Assembly: GCF_017592825.1 (NCBI RefSeq)
Contig: NZ_JAGFMD010000004.1
Location: 186,001 to 250,000, forward strand
DNA from: Roseivirga sp. E12
Lineage (GTDB): Bacteria; Bacteroidota; Bacteroidia; Cytophagales; Cyclobacteriaceae
DNA length: 64,000 nt
Direction: 5' to 3'
Each line of letters opens with the position of its first letter. The first letter of the stretch is position 1. This document shows, piece by piece, positions 40,057 through 49,006 of the stretch. The notes below the pieces were generated by a model. The model was given only the letters and a program-made list of their open reading frames with translations, had not been told where the DNA came from and ran no database searches. The position numbers were made by a program, and so were the translations under genes.

Positions 40057-40082
40057 AAAAAACTTGTCTAGACAAGTTTTTT
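40057..40082. promoter_or_regulatory. perfect 26-bp palindrome before the marR-like gene
   Basis: The centre is ACTTGTCTAGACAAGT and both sides extend with A6/T6, giving 26 bp of exact symmetry 33 bp before the MarR start. This is the shape of a MarR-family autoregulatory operator. Confidence 0.75.
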
Positions 40083-40114
40083 GACCTACATTTCGACCTG
40101 ATTTACCACCAAAA

Positions 40115-40573
40115 ATGGAATTCGGTAAGGCTCTCTTTCATCTCAACAATAATCTCGGCTATAATCTATATCGCGCATACCTGTTATTTCACAGGGAGCT
40201 GATTAGAGGGCTAAAGAGCTATGGAGTTACTCCAGAGCAATGGCAGGTCTTGATTATTCTGTGGAACCATGGAAGTGTCACACCAACTCAAATCAGTGGG
40301 GTGACACTTCAGGATTTACCTTCTATCTCGCGAATGATCGTGAGAATGGAAAAGAATGGATGGATAGAAAGGGTTGTGAATGAGGAAGACGGTAGATCCT
40401 TTCATGTGGTGCTCACAGAGAAAGGAAGGAAGAGCAAGAATGAAATGATCATTAAGTTGGATAATCATTTTGCGGGCTACTTACAAGAAGTGCCGCGTGG
40501 TTTACATGATGAAATACGAGATGAGCTCCAACGTTTGAGGAGCCACTTAGGAGATTACACACCCATAAAGTGA
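40115..40573 (+). CDS. MarR family transcriptional regulator
   Basis: This 152-residue winged-helix regulator has the MarR layout: a dimerisation helix (NLGYNLYRAYLLFHRELIRG), the recognition HTH (TPTQISGVTLQDLPSISRMI) and the wing with DGRSFHVVLTEKGRK near 101-115. The family usually represses efflux or aromatic-compound genes and is released by small molecules. No target gene follows at once: downstream is a 188-bp gap and then the GDPD gene. The perfect palindrome upstream supports autoregulation. Confidence 0.9.
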   Translation: MEFGKALFHLNNNLGYNLYRAYLLFHRELIRGLKSYGVTPEQWQVLIILWNHGSVTPTQISGVTLQDLPSISRMIVRMEKNGWIERVVNEEDGRSFHVVLTEKGRKSKNEMIIKLDNHFAGYLQEVPRGLHDEIRDELQRLRSHLGDYTPIK

Positions 40574-40639
40574 CAGACGGTCCGGTCATTTTAGATGTTT
40601 GACATCTGATCTTCAATTGTTTAGGTTAAATGGAGATTA

Positions 40640-40672
40640 CCGGTGCGGTTGACATATGGTCTACCGCATCGG
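40640..40672 (+). other. 10-bp hairpin in the MarR-GDPD gap
   Basis: CCGGTGCGGT (40640-40649) pairs with ACCGCATCGG (40663-40672) with one G-U. No T-tract follows. It could be a weak terminator of the marR-like gene or a regulatory site. Confidence 0.4.
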
Positions 40673-40761
40673 GGATGACTTTCTCACCAATAGTCTTCGT
40701 TTATTCCCACTTCAGACTAACTTGCATACTCATGCATTTTTCCTAATTCTTCACTAGTCTG

Positions 40762-41706
40762 ATGCGTACGCTAAAGCACTTTTCACTTACACTTATTATT
40801 GCTTTTACACTTTGTAGCTGTGGTTCCAATACGGAGAAATCTGTTGAGGAAGACGGGCAAGGAATGGAGGCAATGGCCATGACCTTATATGGTGCTAAGG
40901 ACTTTTATTCCTGGACCGAAGATCGCGTGCCTATGGTAAGTGCCCACCGTGGAGGGCCTTATCCTGGTTATCCGGAAAACTCACTTCGAACCTTTGATTA
41001 TGTGCTCAGCTTTACGCCAGCGGTCATAGAATGTGATATTGCCATGACGGCTGACTCTGTTTTAGTAATGATGCATGACAATACACTTGACCGAACAACT
41101 AATGGTACGGGTAAGGTTGGAGACATACGTTGGGAAGACCTTAAATCTTTACGATTAGAGGACAATGAGGGGAATATTACCGAGGACGGTATCCCGACTT
41201 TGGAGGAAGTACTGCTTTGGGCAGATGGGAAAGCTCTTTTAACCCTTGATGTCAAACGGGGAGTGCCCTTAAAGATGGTAACAGACCTCGTTGAGGCTAC
41301 GCACACAGAAAACTATGCAGCCATTATTACTTACAATGCTAATGCGGCCAAGGCTGTTTATGAACTGAACCCTGATCTAATGATTTCTGTCGGAATTGGT
41401 AATATGAGTGCTTATGAGGCCCATAGGAACATTGGGATCCCAGATGAAAATATGATTGCCTTCACCGGGGTTTCGGAACCTGAGCCATCCTTGTATAAGT
41501 TTCTGCATGACAAGGGTATTTATGCTATTTTAGGTGTTCTGGGCAATCTGGACAAAATGGCAATAGCGAAAGGAGATAGTATCTATGCTGGTTTTGTCAA
41601 TCGTGGTGCTGATATATTGGCCACGGACCGACCTATAGAAGCAGCGAGAGTGTTGGAAAAGCTGAAGCCTAGTACTAGTTCAAAGTTTAAATATTTTAGA
41701 GAGTGA
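40762..41706 (+). CDS. glycerophosphodiester phosphodiesterase family lipoprotein
   Basis: GDPD hydrolyses glycerophosphodiesters to glycerol 3-phosphate and an alcohol. A lipoprotein signal (MRTLKHFSLTLIIAFTLCSC, lipid Cys20) is followed by the catalytic HRGG (His62) with PENS, then AVIECDIAMTADSVLVMMHD near 93-112 with the metal-binding E/D and second His. Full-length barrel to DILATDRPIEAAR. The periplasmic or outer-membrane position suggests phospholipid scavenging. The stop overlaps the threonine aldolase start (GTGA), so the two are coupled. Confidence 0.9.
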   Translation: MRTLKHFSLTLIIAFTLCSCGSNTEKSVEEDGQGMEAMAMTLYGAKDFYSWTEDRVPMVSAHRGGPYPGYPENSLRTFDYVLSFTPAVIECDIAMTADSVLVMMHDNTLDRTTNGTGKVGDIRWEDLKSLRLEDNEGNITEDGIPTLEEVLLWADGKALLTLDVKRGVPLKMVTDLVEATHTENYAAIITYNANAAKAVYELNPDLMISVGIGNMSAYEAHRNIGIPDENMIAFTGVSEPEPSLYKFLHDKGIYAILGVLGNLDKMAIAKGDSIYAGFVNRGADILATDRPIEAARVLEKLKPSTSSKFKYFRE

Positions 41707-42716
41707 TTGATTTAAGAAGCGATACGTTAACCAAGCCAACTCCGGGTATGCTAGAGGCCATGATGACTGCGGAAGTTGGTGATGACATGTTTGGTGAAGA
41801 CCCAACAGTAGCGGCTCTTGAACAGAGAGCGGCACGAATGTTTGGTATGGATGCAGCGCTTTATTGTGCTTCTGGTACTATGACCAACCAAATCGGTATT
41901 CGACTCCATACCACGTTGCAGGACGAAGTAATTTGCCATAAGCACTCACATATTTATTTGTATGAGAGTGGTGGACTTATGTCCAATTCAGGAGTTTCTG
42001 TTCGCTTGCTGGAAGGAGAGAGGGGATTGATTACTGCAGATGATGTTAAGGCGGCTATTCAGCCAGACGATATCCATGCTCCCGTTTCAAAGGTGGTCTC
42101 CTTAGAAAATACAATGAATAAGGGTGGGGGAAGTTGCTATGATCTCGAAGAGATATGGGCAATTCGCGAGACTTGTCATGAACATAATCTGTCCCTGCAT
42201 TTAGATGGTGCAAGACTTTTTAATGCCTTGGTAGCGACTGGTCAAAAGGCCAAAGCTTACGGTGAGGTATTCGATACCATATCGATTTGTCTGTCTAAAG
42301 GATTGGGTGCCCCAGTGGGTTCTCTATTGCTGGGTGGCCATGATGATATTAAGCGTGCCAAGCGCATCCGCAAAGTAATGGGAGGGGCTTGGAGACAGGC
42401 TGGTTATATCGCAGCGGCAGGACTGTATGCTTTGGATCACCATGTGAAGAGACTTTCGGAAGATCATAAAAAGGCTAAAGAGATTGGAAAGACACTTGAG
42501 GCCCTAGACTATGTAGAAGAGGTTTATCCCTGCGAGACGAACATCCTGATTTTTAAGCTTACTGATAAATACGATAACCAAACCTTCATTAAGAAGCTAG
42601 CCGATCATAAGGTACACGCTTTCGGTTTTGGTCCACAACTGATTCGTTTTGTTACCCATCTCGACTTCACAGATGACCATATGAATCAGTTAATCAAAGT
42701 TCTAAAAAGCCTCTAA
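41703..42716 (+). CDS. low-specificity L-threonine aldolase
   Basis: This fold-type I PLP enzyme cleaves threonine or allo-threonine to glycine and acetaldehyde. The GTG start overlaps the previous stop and gives MIDLRSDTLTKPTPGMLEAM, the classic aldolase N-terminus; 337 residues. Further motifs are GDDMFGEDPTV near 28, LHLDGARLFNALVA near 165 and the PLP lysine in SICLSKGLGAPVGS near 198. It is part of a three-gene run with GDPD and a lactonase-fold lipoprotein. Confidence 0.92.
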   Translation: MIDLRSDTLTKPTPGMLEAMMTAEVGDDMFGEDPTVAALEQRAARMFGMDAALYCASGTMTNQIGIRLHTTLQDEVICHKHSHIYLYESGGLMSNSGVSVRLLEGERGLITADDVKAAIQPDDIHAPVSKVVSLENTMNKGGGSCYDLEEIWAIRETCHEHNLSLHLDGARLFNALVATGQKAKAYGEVFDTISICLSKGLGAPVGSLLLGGHDDIKRAKRIRKVMGGAWRQAGYIAAAGLYALDHHVKRLSEDHKKAKEIGKTLEALDYVEEVYPCETNILIFKLTDKYDNQTFIKKLADHKVHAFGFGPQLIRFVTHLDFTDDHMNQLIKVLKSL

Positions 42717-42717
42717 C

Positions 42718-43884
42718 ATGAAGCAGTTTTTGCTGGCACTCGTCAGCTTATTCATATTCGCGAGTTGCCAACCCTCTAAAGAAGAAACGGTGAAGAAGTC
42801 TGACGATGTCGAAATTCTTTTCATTGGAACCTATACCCAGAAAGAAGGGCATGTGGATGGCAAAGGTGAGGGTGTTTATGTCTATGAAATGAATAAGAAA
42901 ACAGGTGCTTTGAAGTACCTGGCTACCTCTGATGCAGTGATCAGCCCATCCTATTTGGCGGTGCATGAGAATGGTAAATGGGTTTATGCGGTCAATGAAT
43001 TTAATGGTGGTGCAGATGAGTTTGCCGGGGTCACTGCATTTGAATACAACCCTGAAGACCATAGCTTAAACTATTTGAATGAGGTCAGCAGTATAGGCCA
43101 ATACCCTTGTTACGTCAGTATTGACAATACTGGGAAATTTGTAATGGCAGCAAACTACGTTGGAGGAAGTGTCGTGCTATTTCCGATCAATGAAGATGGA
43201 ATGCTAGAAGATTATACCTCTTATAAGAAGCACTCTGGTAGTTCAACCCATCCCCGACAAGACGCACCTCATGCACATCAGATCATCCAACACCCTACTC
43301 AGGATTGGGTGATTGCCGTTGACTTGGGTGCTGACAGGACCTATGAATATGAACTTGACACCCTTTCGCAAACGCTAAACTATGTGGGCGACTACCCTAA
43401 CTCACCAAGAATGTCTGGCCCTAGGCACTTGGCTTTTCATCCAAGTTTAGATGTTGCTTATATGCTGAATGAATTGATTGGCACGGTAGAAGTGAATTTG
43501 ACGGCTGACTCCATTCGGATGAGACGAACGACTCAGATGATCTCGACTCAGGAGGAAGGTGATACGAGAGATCCGGCCAGTGCGGCCATTAAAGTACACC
43601 CGAGTGGAAAGTTTCTCTATGCCTCTAATAGAGGAGAGTTGAATGAAATTGTAGTCTTCTCAATTGATGAAAAGGGTGGTTTGACACCGGTAGGCAGACA
43701 ATCGACTTTGGGTTTAACACCCAGAGATTTTGAGATCGATCCATCCGGTAGATTTCTCTTGGTCGCCAATCAAGATTCAGGCACCATCGTCACCTTTGCG
43801 ATTGATCAAGAGACCGGAATGCTGTCCGAAACGGGGTATGTTGCCGAGGTGCCAACTCCTGTTTGCTTGAAATTCCTAAAGTAA
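42718..43884 (+). CDS. lactonase-family beta-propeller lipoprotein
   Basis: A lipoprotein signal (MKQFLLALVSLFIFASC, lipid Cys17) is followed by a seven-bladed propeller of the 6-phosphogluconolactonase (YbhE/Pgl-like) family: EILFIGTYTQ, GKWVYAVNEFNGG, YPCYVSIDNTGKFVMAANY, DAPHAHQI, GPRHLAFHPS and RDFEIDPSGRFLLVANQDSG. Bacterial cytosolic Pgl has no lipid anchor, so this exported form probably acts on other sugar lactones or binds a ligand. One base after the threonine aldolase stop, hence the same operon. Confidence 0.88.
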   Translation: MKQFLLALVSLFIFASCQPSKEETVKKSDDVEILFIGTYTQKEGHVDGKGEGVYVYEMNKKTGALKYLATSDAVISPSYLAVHENGKWVYAVNEFNGGADEFAGVTAFEYNPEDHSLNYLNEVSSIGQYPCYVSIDNTGKFVMAANYVGGSVVLFPINEDGMLEDYTSYKKHSGSSTHPRQDAPHAHQIIQHPTQDWVIAVDLGADRTYEYELDTLSQTLNYVGDYPNSPRMSGPRHLAFHPSLDVAYMLNELIGTVEVNLTADSIRMRRTTQMISTQEEGDTRDPASAAIKVHPSGKFLYASNRGELNEIVVFSIDEKGGLTPVGRQSTLGLTPRDFEIDPSGRFLLVANQDSGTIVTFAIDQETGMLSETGYVAEVPTPVCLKFLK

Positions 43885-43901
43885 TCTAGAGTCGATTCAT
43901 T

Positions 43902-43933
43902 CCCCTCCTTGAAAGGAGGGGTTAGGGGTGGTC
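43902..43933. repeat. GC-rich palindromic repeat with TTAGGGGTGGT tail
   Basis: CCCCTCCTT (43902-43910) and AAGGAGGGG (43913-43921) form a perfect stem between two convergent genes, followed by TTAGGGGTGGT. This sequence type is, to my knowledge, widely dispersed between genes in Bacteroidota. It may serve as a terminator of both genes. Confidence 0.6.
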
Positions 43934-45029
43934 ATTTCAACTTCACCAACTTCCCAGTCTTGACGCTCTTCATTGCGGCTTCCAGGATTTCCATCACTAC
44001 CATATTGTTTTCCAGAGCTGACAGATCAGTTGGCAATGGCTTGATTTGGCCACGAACTACCGCGGCTAACAGACTGAAGGGGTCGTCCATCGGCTTTTCT
44101 TTCTTCAAGTTGGTGAGTGTGACTTCTTCGTGATCATCACCCAATTGATACCTAAGGGTTGACCCATTGTCTGCAATTACTTGGCCTTTGACACCATATA
44201 CCTCCATATCCTTTCGGCTGACAGGCCAATTCCATGAGGCCTGAATAATGACTTGTGTCTTTGGATACTTCAATACTATAGTCGCCTCGTCATCGACATT
44301 AGGATATAGGTCTGGTTTATTGGTTTGGGCCATGGCAAAAACGGATTCAGGTCTTTCGCCCTTCATGAGCCAGGTGGCTAGGTTGGCCCCATAACATCCG
44401 AAATCTGTGAGTGCTCCTGCACCATTCTGTTTAGGGTCGGTCAGCCACTCCAGAAATTCTTCATTAACACCAATCTCTTTCGGCCCAGGATGCCCGTCAT
44501 GAACAACAATCTTTCTAATGTCACCGATCTGCTTGGTTTCGTGTACCATTTCATAGGCTTTGAAATTGCTTCCGTACCACGTGGTTTCATAGTTAGTGAG
44601 CAAATGGATATTATGCTTTCGAGCCAGTGCCTGCATTTTCTTGGCATGGTCAAGACTCACGGCCAATGGTTTTTCTACCATTACATGAATTCCCTTTGGG
44701 GCAAAGAATTCAACCACCGAAAGGTGATCGTAGATTGTACCAAAAGCGGTTACAGCCTCCGGAGACTGGTTTTTCATTAGGTCCTCCATGGAGTCATAGA
44801 CAATGTCCATCGAGTAACCATGCTGTTTGGTATAGCGCTGTGCTAAGTCTTTGTTCGTCTCAATAATCCCAACGATTTCAATATCGCCCCTGTCCTCACG
44901 ACCCAGTATCCAATGCACATGTGTGTGAGTTAAGCCAATGACGGCCACTTGAAGTGGTTGTTGCTTTTCCTGACCTTGCATTTGTCCAAAAGAAAGTAGT
45001 GTGAGAAGGAGGGAGAGCAGTTTCTTCAT
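43932..45029 (-). CDS. Gfo/Idh/MocA family oxidoreductase, exported
   Basis: This NAD(P)-dependent sugar or sugar-like oxidoreductase has a signal peptide (MKKLLSLLLTLLSFGQMQGQ). The Rossmann part is QVAVIGLTHTHVHWILGRED near 27-46, with the conserved EKPLAVSLDHAKKM (catalytic Lys in EKP) near 120 and the substrate domain HDGHPGPKEIGVN near 180. Export is usual for Bacteroidota members that act on glycans in the periplasm. Substrate unknown. It is 7 bp from the DinB-like gene, so the two may be one operon. Confidence 0.87.
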   Translation of the reverse strand: MKKLLSLLLTLLSFGQMQGQEKQQPLQVAVIGLTHTHVHWILGREDRGDIEIVGIIETNKDLAQRYTKQHGYSMDIVYDSMEDLMKNQSPEAVTAFGTIYDHLSVVEFFAPKGIHVMVEKPLAVSLDHAKKMQALARKHNIHLLTNYETTWYGSNFKAYEMVHETKQIGDIRKIVVHDGHPGPKEIGVNEEFLEWLTDPKQNGAGALTDFGCYGANLATWLMKGERPESVFAMAQTNKPDLYPNVDDEATIVLKYPKTQVIIQASWNWPVSRKDMEVYGVKGQVIADNGSTLRYQLGDDHEEVTLTNLKKEKPMDDPFSLLAAVVRGQIKPLPTDLSALENNMVVMEILEAAMKSVKTGKLVKLK

Positions 45030-45036
45030 GATCGGT

Positions 45037-45567
45037 CTATACGCCTTTTAGATATCTGCGAATTAAACCATGATGGTGCTCGGCATGGTAAATAGTAAAG
45101 TACATCATTTCTCTCACCGTCAACTTACCCATGAGTGGATGCGGAAAGACATATTTATCCATGTCGGACCCTGACCAACCATCGAGCCGTTTGATCATTG
45201 TCTGAATGGCATCTTTTAGGTTGTTCACATTCTTTTTGGCGTTGACAAATTTCACTTTGCCAGGGCTATAGGCCGATGGCGCTGGACCATTAAAATCTGA
45301 CAGCTTGTTCTGATACTTCTCGACAAGTTCTCGATACTCCAAGCTGGGTCTGTTTGCCTTACCAAACTTGTAGCCAATCATCATTTTTGGTACTGTCAGC
45401 CCCGTGGTGACTGCCCTAACGCTTTTGCTCAGGTGTTCTGCCTGCTGTCCGGCATTCCACTTACCTTCGGGTGCATATTCGTACTCGTCTTGTGAAAGGT
45501 CTAGAAGAAAATCAGTCAATCGACCATACACCTCTTCTAACTTCCCTATGATTTCCGCCCTGTTCAT
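45037..45567 (-). CDS. DinB-like (DinB_2) protein
   Basis: A four-helix DinB/YfiT-like fold of 176 residues: a helix LEEVYGRLTDFLLDLSQDEY, then WNAGQQAEHLSKSVRAVTTG with His46-like metal ligand and the last metal ligands in TIYHAEHHHGLIRR near 157-170. Members bind metal and are often damage-inducible or thiol-S-transferase related, with no fixed reaction. Cytoplasmic. No clear link to the neighbours. Confidence 0.85.
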   Translation of the reverse strand: MNRAEIIGKLEEVYGRLTDFLLDLSQDEYEYAPEGKWNAGQQAEHLSKSVRAVTTGLTVPKMMIGYKFGKANRPSLEYRELVEKYQNKLSDFNGPAPSAYSPGKVKFVNAKKNVNNLKDAIQTMIKRLDGWSGSDMDKYVFPHPLMGKLTVREMMYFTIYHAEHHHGLIRRYLKGV

Positions 45568-45656
45568 AGCCGAAAATTAAAGTTTAAGGAAAAGCTTCCC
45601 AAGGAATTAAATGGATTAATATGACCGGATTTGTCGAAGTGGAATGTCGGACCTAA

Positions 45657-46115
45657 TTATTCGATCAGGGTGTCGTGAAAACCTGCCCTTTTCCACACCC
45701 CTTCTTCAAAAACCCAATAGTGTGAAACCCTCAGTTTACGATCGAATGCCTCGCTATAGTGATTGCCTTTGGTATGGACGACTCCTGTGACAAAAGCGGA
45801 ATTGGAATGGAGTTGGACTTCTATTTCGGTCATCTCATAGTTTTCGACCATAAGCACCCCATTGGTTAAATCCTTCTTTCGAGTTTTTAGATAATTGAAC
45901 CATGCCTCTTTACCGAAAGCTTTGCTAGAACTGTTGGTATGCCGATAGTCATCAGTGGTATGTTTATCGAGATAGTCTAAGTCTCCTTCGGCAAATGCGG
46001 TGTTGAAATATTCAAGCGTGGTCATAAGATCTTTCTCAGAACCCAGGACTGCAGGCTTCTGTTGACAGCTCAATGAGCAGATTATTAGTAGACCAAAAAG
46101 TGAAAAAGTTCTCAT
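45657..46115 (-). CDS. NTF2-like (SnoaL/DUF4440) lipoprotein
   Basis: A lipoprotein signal (MRTFSLFGLLIICSLSC, lipid Cys17) is followed by a 120-residue NTF2-like cone: LEYFNTAFAEGDLDYLDKHT, then VENYEMTEIEVQLHSNSAFV and RVSHYWVFEEGVWKRAGFHD. Such domains are scaffolds; the activity cannot be assigned. It lies 3 bp from the LytTR regulator gene in the same orientation, a likely co-transcribed unit. Confidence 0.82.
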   Translation of the reverse strand: MRTFSLFGLLIICSLSCQQKPAVLGSEKDLMTTLEYFNTAFAEGDLDYLDKHTTDDYRHTNSSSKAFGKEAWFNYLKTRKKDLTNGVLMVENYEMTEIEVQLHSNSAFVTGVVHTKGNHYSEAFDRKLRVSHYWVFEEGVWKRAGFHDTLIE

Positions 46116-46118
46116 TTA

Positions 46119-46838
46119 TTAGAAGCTCATTAGCTCTCTAAATTTAATACTTTGTCTTCGTGAAACTTCAATTTCCTCACCATCCTTTAGGTACACTTTT
46201 AGCGTACCGCTAAACCATGGCTCAATTCTTTCGATGTATTTAAGGTTAATGATTTGTTGCCTGTTCGCCCTAAAGAACACTTCCGGATCGAGCCGACCTT
46301 CCATATAGTTGAGCGACCTGGGGATCATTGGCTTTTGATCTTTGAAGTAAATGCGCGTATAACTCCCCAGAATTTCGAGCACTCGAATCTCTGCCAGACT
46401 CACAAACCAGCAGGCTTCACCATCTTTTACAAAGACCTGATTATTCAGTCCCAGCTGCTGGTTTTTTACCTCTTGCTCGGAGCGCAACTTGATGGTCTCT
46501 CTGGCTTTTTCGAGTGCTAATGACAACCGATCTTCTTTGACAGGTTTTTGAAGGTAGTCAAGTGCATTATGATCGAAGGCCTTCATGGCGTATTGGTCGA
46601 AGGCAGTGATAAAGATAATTTCCGGGACGTCTTCCAGTTGTGCTAAAAGCTCGAAGCCATCTTTGTCAGGCATTTGGATGTCAAGGAAAACCAGTGCTGG
46701 CTTCAATTCTTCAATAAGTTCTTTTGCCTGTTCGGCATTTTCTGCCTCACCCACAACTTGCACGTAGTCAAATGCCTTAAGTAGGTGCTTTAACTCTTGC
46801 CTAGCAAGGTGGGAATCGTCTACAATAATGGATCTCAT
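46119..46838 (-). CDS. LytTR-type response regulator
   Basis: This 239-residue regulator has an N-terminal receiver domain with the phospho-acceptor Asp53 (FLDIQMPDKDG) and conserved Lys near 101 (LQKPVKEDRL), followed by a LytTR DNA-binding domain (about 140-238: FFRANRQQIINLKYIERIEP, then VSRRQSIKFRELM). Its ATG overlaps the kinase stop (ATGA). It pairs with the LytS-like kinase upstream. Target genes are unknown; the neighbouring NTF2-like lipoprotein gene is a likely regulon member. Confidence 0.93.
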   Translation of the reverse strand: MRSIIVDDSHLARQELKHLLKAFDYVQVVGEAENAEQAKELIEELKPALVFLDIQMPDKDGFELLAQLEDVPEIIFITAFDQYAMKAFDHNALDYLQKPVKEDRLSLALEKARETIKLRSEQEVKNQQLGLNNQVFVKDGEACWFVSLAEIRVLEILGSYTRIYFKDQKPMIPRSLNYMEGRLDPEVFFRANRQQIINLKYIERIEPWFSGTLKVYLKDGEEIEVSRRQSIKFRELMSF

Positions 46839-47875
46839 TGAATAGGGATATTAAGGGTTGCCGTGACAGTATCTTTGGAAGAGTTTTCGAGGTTGAATTG
46901 AGCAAAAGGACCAAAAAGTATCTTCATACGCTCTACCAGATTTTTGATGCCAATTCCCTCACGCCCTTGTTTCTGCCCTAATTGACCTGTGTTGGTGACT
47001 TTAATTACCAAGGAATCCGATTCTCTGGTCGATTCTATTCTAATGAAACCTCCATTTTTTTGAATAGAGAGTCCATGTTTGATGCCATTTTCTACCAGTA
47101 ACTGTATGGCCATTGGTGGAATGCTCAGGTCTCGAGTATCGTCATCGATCTTCAGGACATAAGCCAGACGATCGTTGAACTGGATAGATTCCAGTTGTAG
47201 ATAATCCTGAACAATGTCCATTTCTTGAGAAAGGGTTACTTTTTCCGATGCGTTGAACTGAATAGAATAGCGCAAGAGTTCGGAAATATGGGTGACCATT
47301 TGACGGGCCCTTTCCTGATCTGAAAGGATCAGAGATCGAATATTATTCAGGGCATTGAATAGAAAGTGAGGGTTGATCTGATTTTTTAGAATCATTAGCT
47401 CAGCCTCCTGTAAGTCTGTTTTCAAGGCCAACTTCTCCATTTCGCTCTTGCGACTTTTCTCAGTGTTTTTGATAAAGAAGTAAATGGTTGACCAGAGTAT
47501 GAGTACTACATAAACACTGACGACATATCCTCCAAAGGCTAGCCAACTGAAGGGGGCTAGGTCCTTCATCTGAAGTATAAGGTAGATGATAATATGAATG
47601 GCCCCTTGAGCTGCAATGGCTACAACTAGGGCACCCAAAAGCACTCTAAGAGTTAGTTGAATGATCTTCAAATTGATCCACTTCTGCTTTTGGATATAGA
47701 GACGAAACAGGTGCGAGAAGAGCACGAGGTTGACAAAAATGATAAGCTGAAGCAGAAGGGCAGATTGGGTAAGGGCAGCAATGCCTCCAAAAACTGCAAT
47801 CATAGAAGTGGAGAAGGCTATATACAAAAGCCACCCTCCGATTTGACAAAGCCAGTAAACTAGATTCTTATTCAT
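46835..47875 (-). CDS. LytS-type sensor histidine kinase
   Basis: Four N-terminal TM helices (residues 1-150, for example QIGGWLLYIAFSTSMIAVFG and LLQLIIFVNLVLFSHLFRLY) form the sensor, followed by a coiled linker and the His_kinase domain with H-box NQINPHFLFNALNN near residue 183 and the N-box VENGIKHGL near 280, then GREGIGIKNLVERM. I start at the ATG at 47875, giving MNKNLVYWLCQIGG; an in-frame ATG at 47905 lies in the loop of a perfect hairpin and would add ten residues. The response regulator gene follows with a 4-bp overlap. Confidence 0.9.
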   Translation of the reverse strand: MNKNLVYWLCQIGGWLLYIAFSTSMIAVFGGIAALTQSALLLQLIIFVNLVLFSHLFRLYIQKQKWINLKIIQLTLRVLLGALVVAIAAQGAIHIIIYLILQMKDLAPFSWLAFGGYVVSVYVVLILWSTIYFFIKNTEKSRKSEMEKLALKTDLQEAELMILKNQINPHFLFNALNNIRSLILSDQERARQMVTHISELLRYSIQFNASEKVTLSQEMDIVQDYLQLESIQFNDRLAYVLKIDDDTRDLSIPPMAIQLLVENGIKHGLSIQKNGGFIRIESTRESDSLVIKVTNTGQLGQKQGREGIGIKNLVERMKILFGPFAQFNLENSSKDTVTATLNIPIQ

Positions 47876-47884
47876 ATCAAGAGA

Positions 47885-47921
47885 GAATGGTGGATAATTT
47901 AACATTTATCATCCACCATTC
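47885..47921. repeat. perfect 11-bp hairpin before the kinase gene
   Basis: GAATGGTGGAT (47885-47895) and ATCCACCATTC (47911-47921) are exact complements with a 15-nt loop. It lies between the hydrolase stop and the kinase start, both on the minus strand. No T-tract follows, so its role is unclear. Confidence 0.6.
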
Positions 47922-47933
47922 ATGAATTGTTAA

Positions 47934-48833
47934 TTAGAGGAATTTTTTCAACCAGCCGTAGAAGAACGCTGGATCATCCCACATAATAAAGTGGTTGCCG
48001 ATATCCGTCATATCTACTGTGACATTCGCCAATTTCTCATATTGACCTGTATACTGTGCTAAAGTGCTCTCTCTTGTGCTGCCGTAGGCTTGGTAGGCCA
48101 CCCAGGCGCCCAGTACCAGTGTAGGGACTTTAATTTTGTCGAGGTCATCACGGATATCAGTCGTATACATCTCATACATTGACTGCGCTATGGTATGCGT
48201 ATCGCTATCAGCTCCCCAGCCAGCCGCAATCTCGATTTTGTCCTTATCAATGATCATACTCTGAAGCATCTGCTTCTGGAAGGTCACCTTGTCTGCTCTG
48301 GGTTGATTTACACTGGACCGAATCATGTTTTTCATTTGATCTGCCATTTGTTTGACCTGCTCAGGGGTCTCAGCTTGTGGCATTTGAATTTTGGTGAGGT
48401 AGGGCAAAGAATCAACAATAACAAGTTTAGAAGGAAGATCAGGTCTCTTGATCGCTATGTTCAATGCCATAAAACCACCTAGACTGTGACCGATGATTAT
48501 TGGCTTTTCGATGTTGTTTTCATCGATGTAGTTCAAGACCATGGCTTCCACTTGCTTAAAAAAACCAGCTTCTAAGTCTTCCAGAGGCGCATTGCCCGCA
48601 AAGCCCGGTAGCGTCATTACATGGTACTGATATCCATTCCCCATTGCTTCAATGGTATCGTCCCACACAGCGCCATCACATGTAAGGCCAGGAATCATAA
48701 TCACGGGTTGACCTTTCCCTATAACTCTTGTTTTAATACCTGGTGCAACTGCGCCATATGACAGATGATTACCTATGGCTAGGGCCACACTAATAAGCGT
48801 GACAATGCTGAGTTTTAGAATTCGTTGTTTCAT
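47934..48833 (-). CDS. secreted alpha/beta hydrolase
   Basis: A signal peptide or N-terminal anchor (residues 1-30) is followed by an alpha/beta hydrolase fold: the oxyanion HG-like MIPGLTCDGAVWDD near 46, the nucleophile elbow GHSLGG (Ser117), a lid domain near 150-230 and the catalytic His in TDIGNHFIMWDDP near 283. Resembles pimeloyl-ester/haloperoxidase-type hydrolases. A -7 promoter match CAAACTTA (TAAGTTTG on the minus strand) is at 48857-48864. Substrate unknown. Confidence 0.87.
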   Translation of the reverse strand: MKQRILKLSIVTLISVALAIGNHLSYGAVAPGIKTRVIGKGQPVIMIPGLTCDGAVWDDTIEAMGNGYQYHVMTLPGFAGNAPLEDLEAGFFKQVEAMVLNYIDENNIEKPIIIGHSLGGFMALNIAIKRPDLPSKLVIVDSLPYLTKIQMPQAETPEQVKQMADQMKNMIRSSVNQPRADKVTFQKQMLQSMIIDKDKIEIAAGWGADSDTHTIAQSMYEMYTTDIRDDLDKIKVPTLVLGAWVAYQAYGSTRESTLAQYTGQYEKLANVTVDMTDIGNHFIMWDDPAFFYGWLKKFL

Positions 48834-49006
48834 GATATTTTGATTTTTTGTTCACTCAAACTTACGCTGACCTACCTGTAGGATGCACAGATTTTAAGGG
48901 AGCGGAAGAAATTCCTCGGGAGTGGCAATTGGTCTAAAACTCCTTTTATCGGCTGTATAGATAGTTTTTTGTCACGAAAGCCCAGTTTTGGAAGCATATC
49001 AACATC

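Noticed and set aside
43932-45567. Reading the oxidoreductase and DinB-like genes as a damage-response operon
   Set aside because: DinB-like four-helix proteins have no fixed link to DNA damage, and no LexA-type box is seen.
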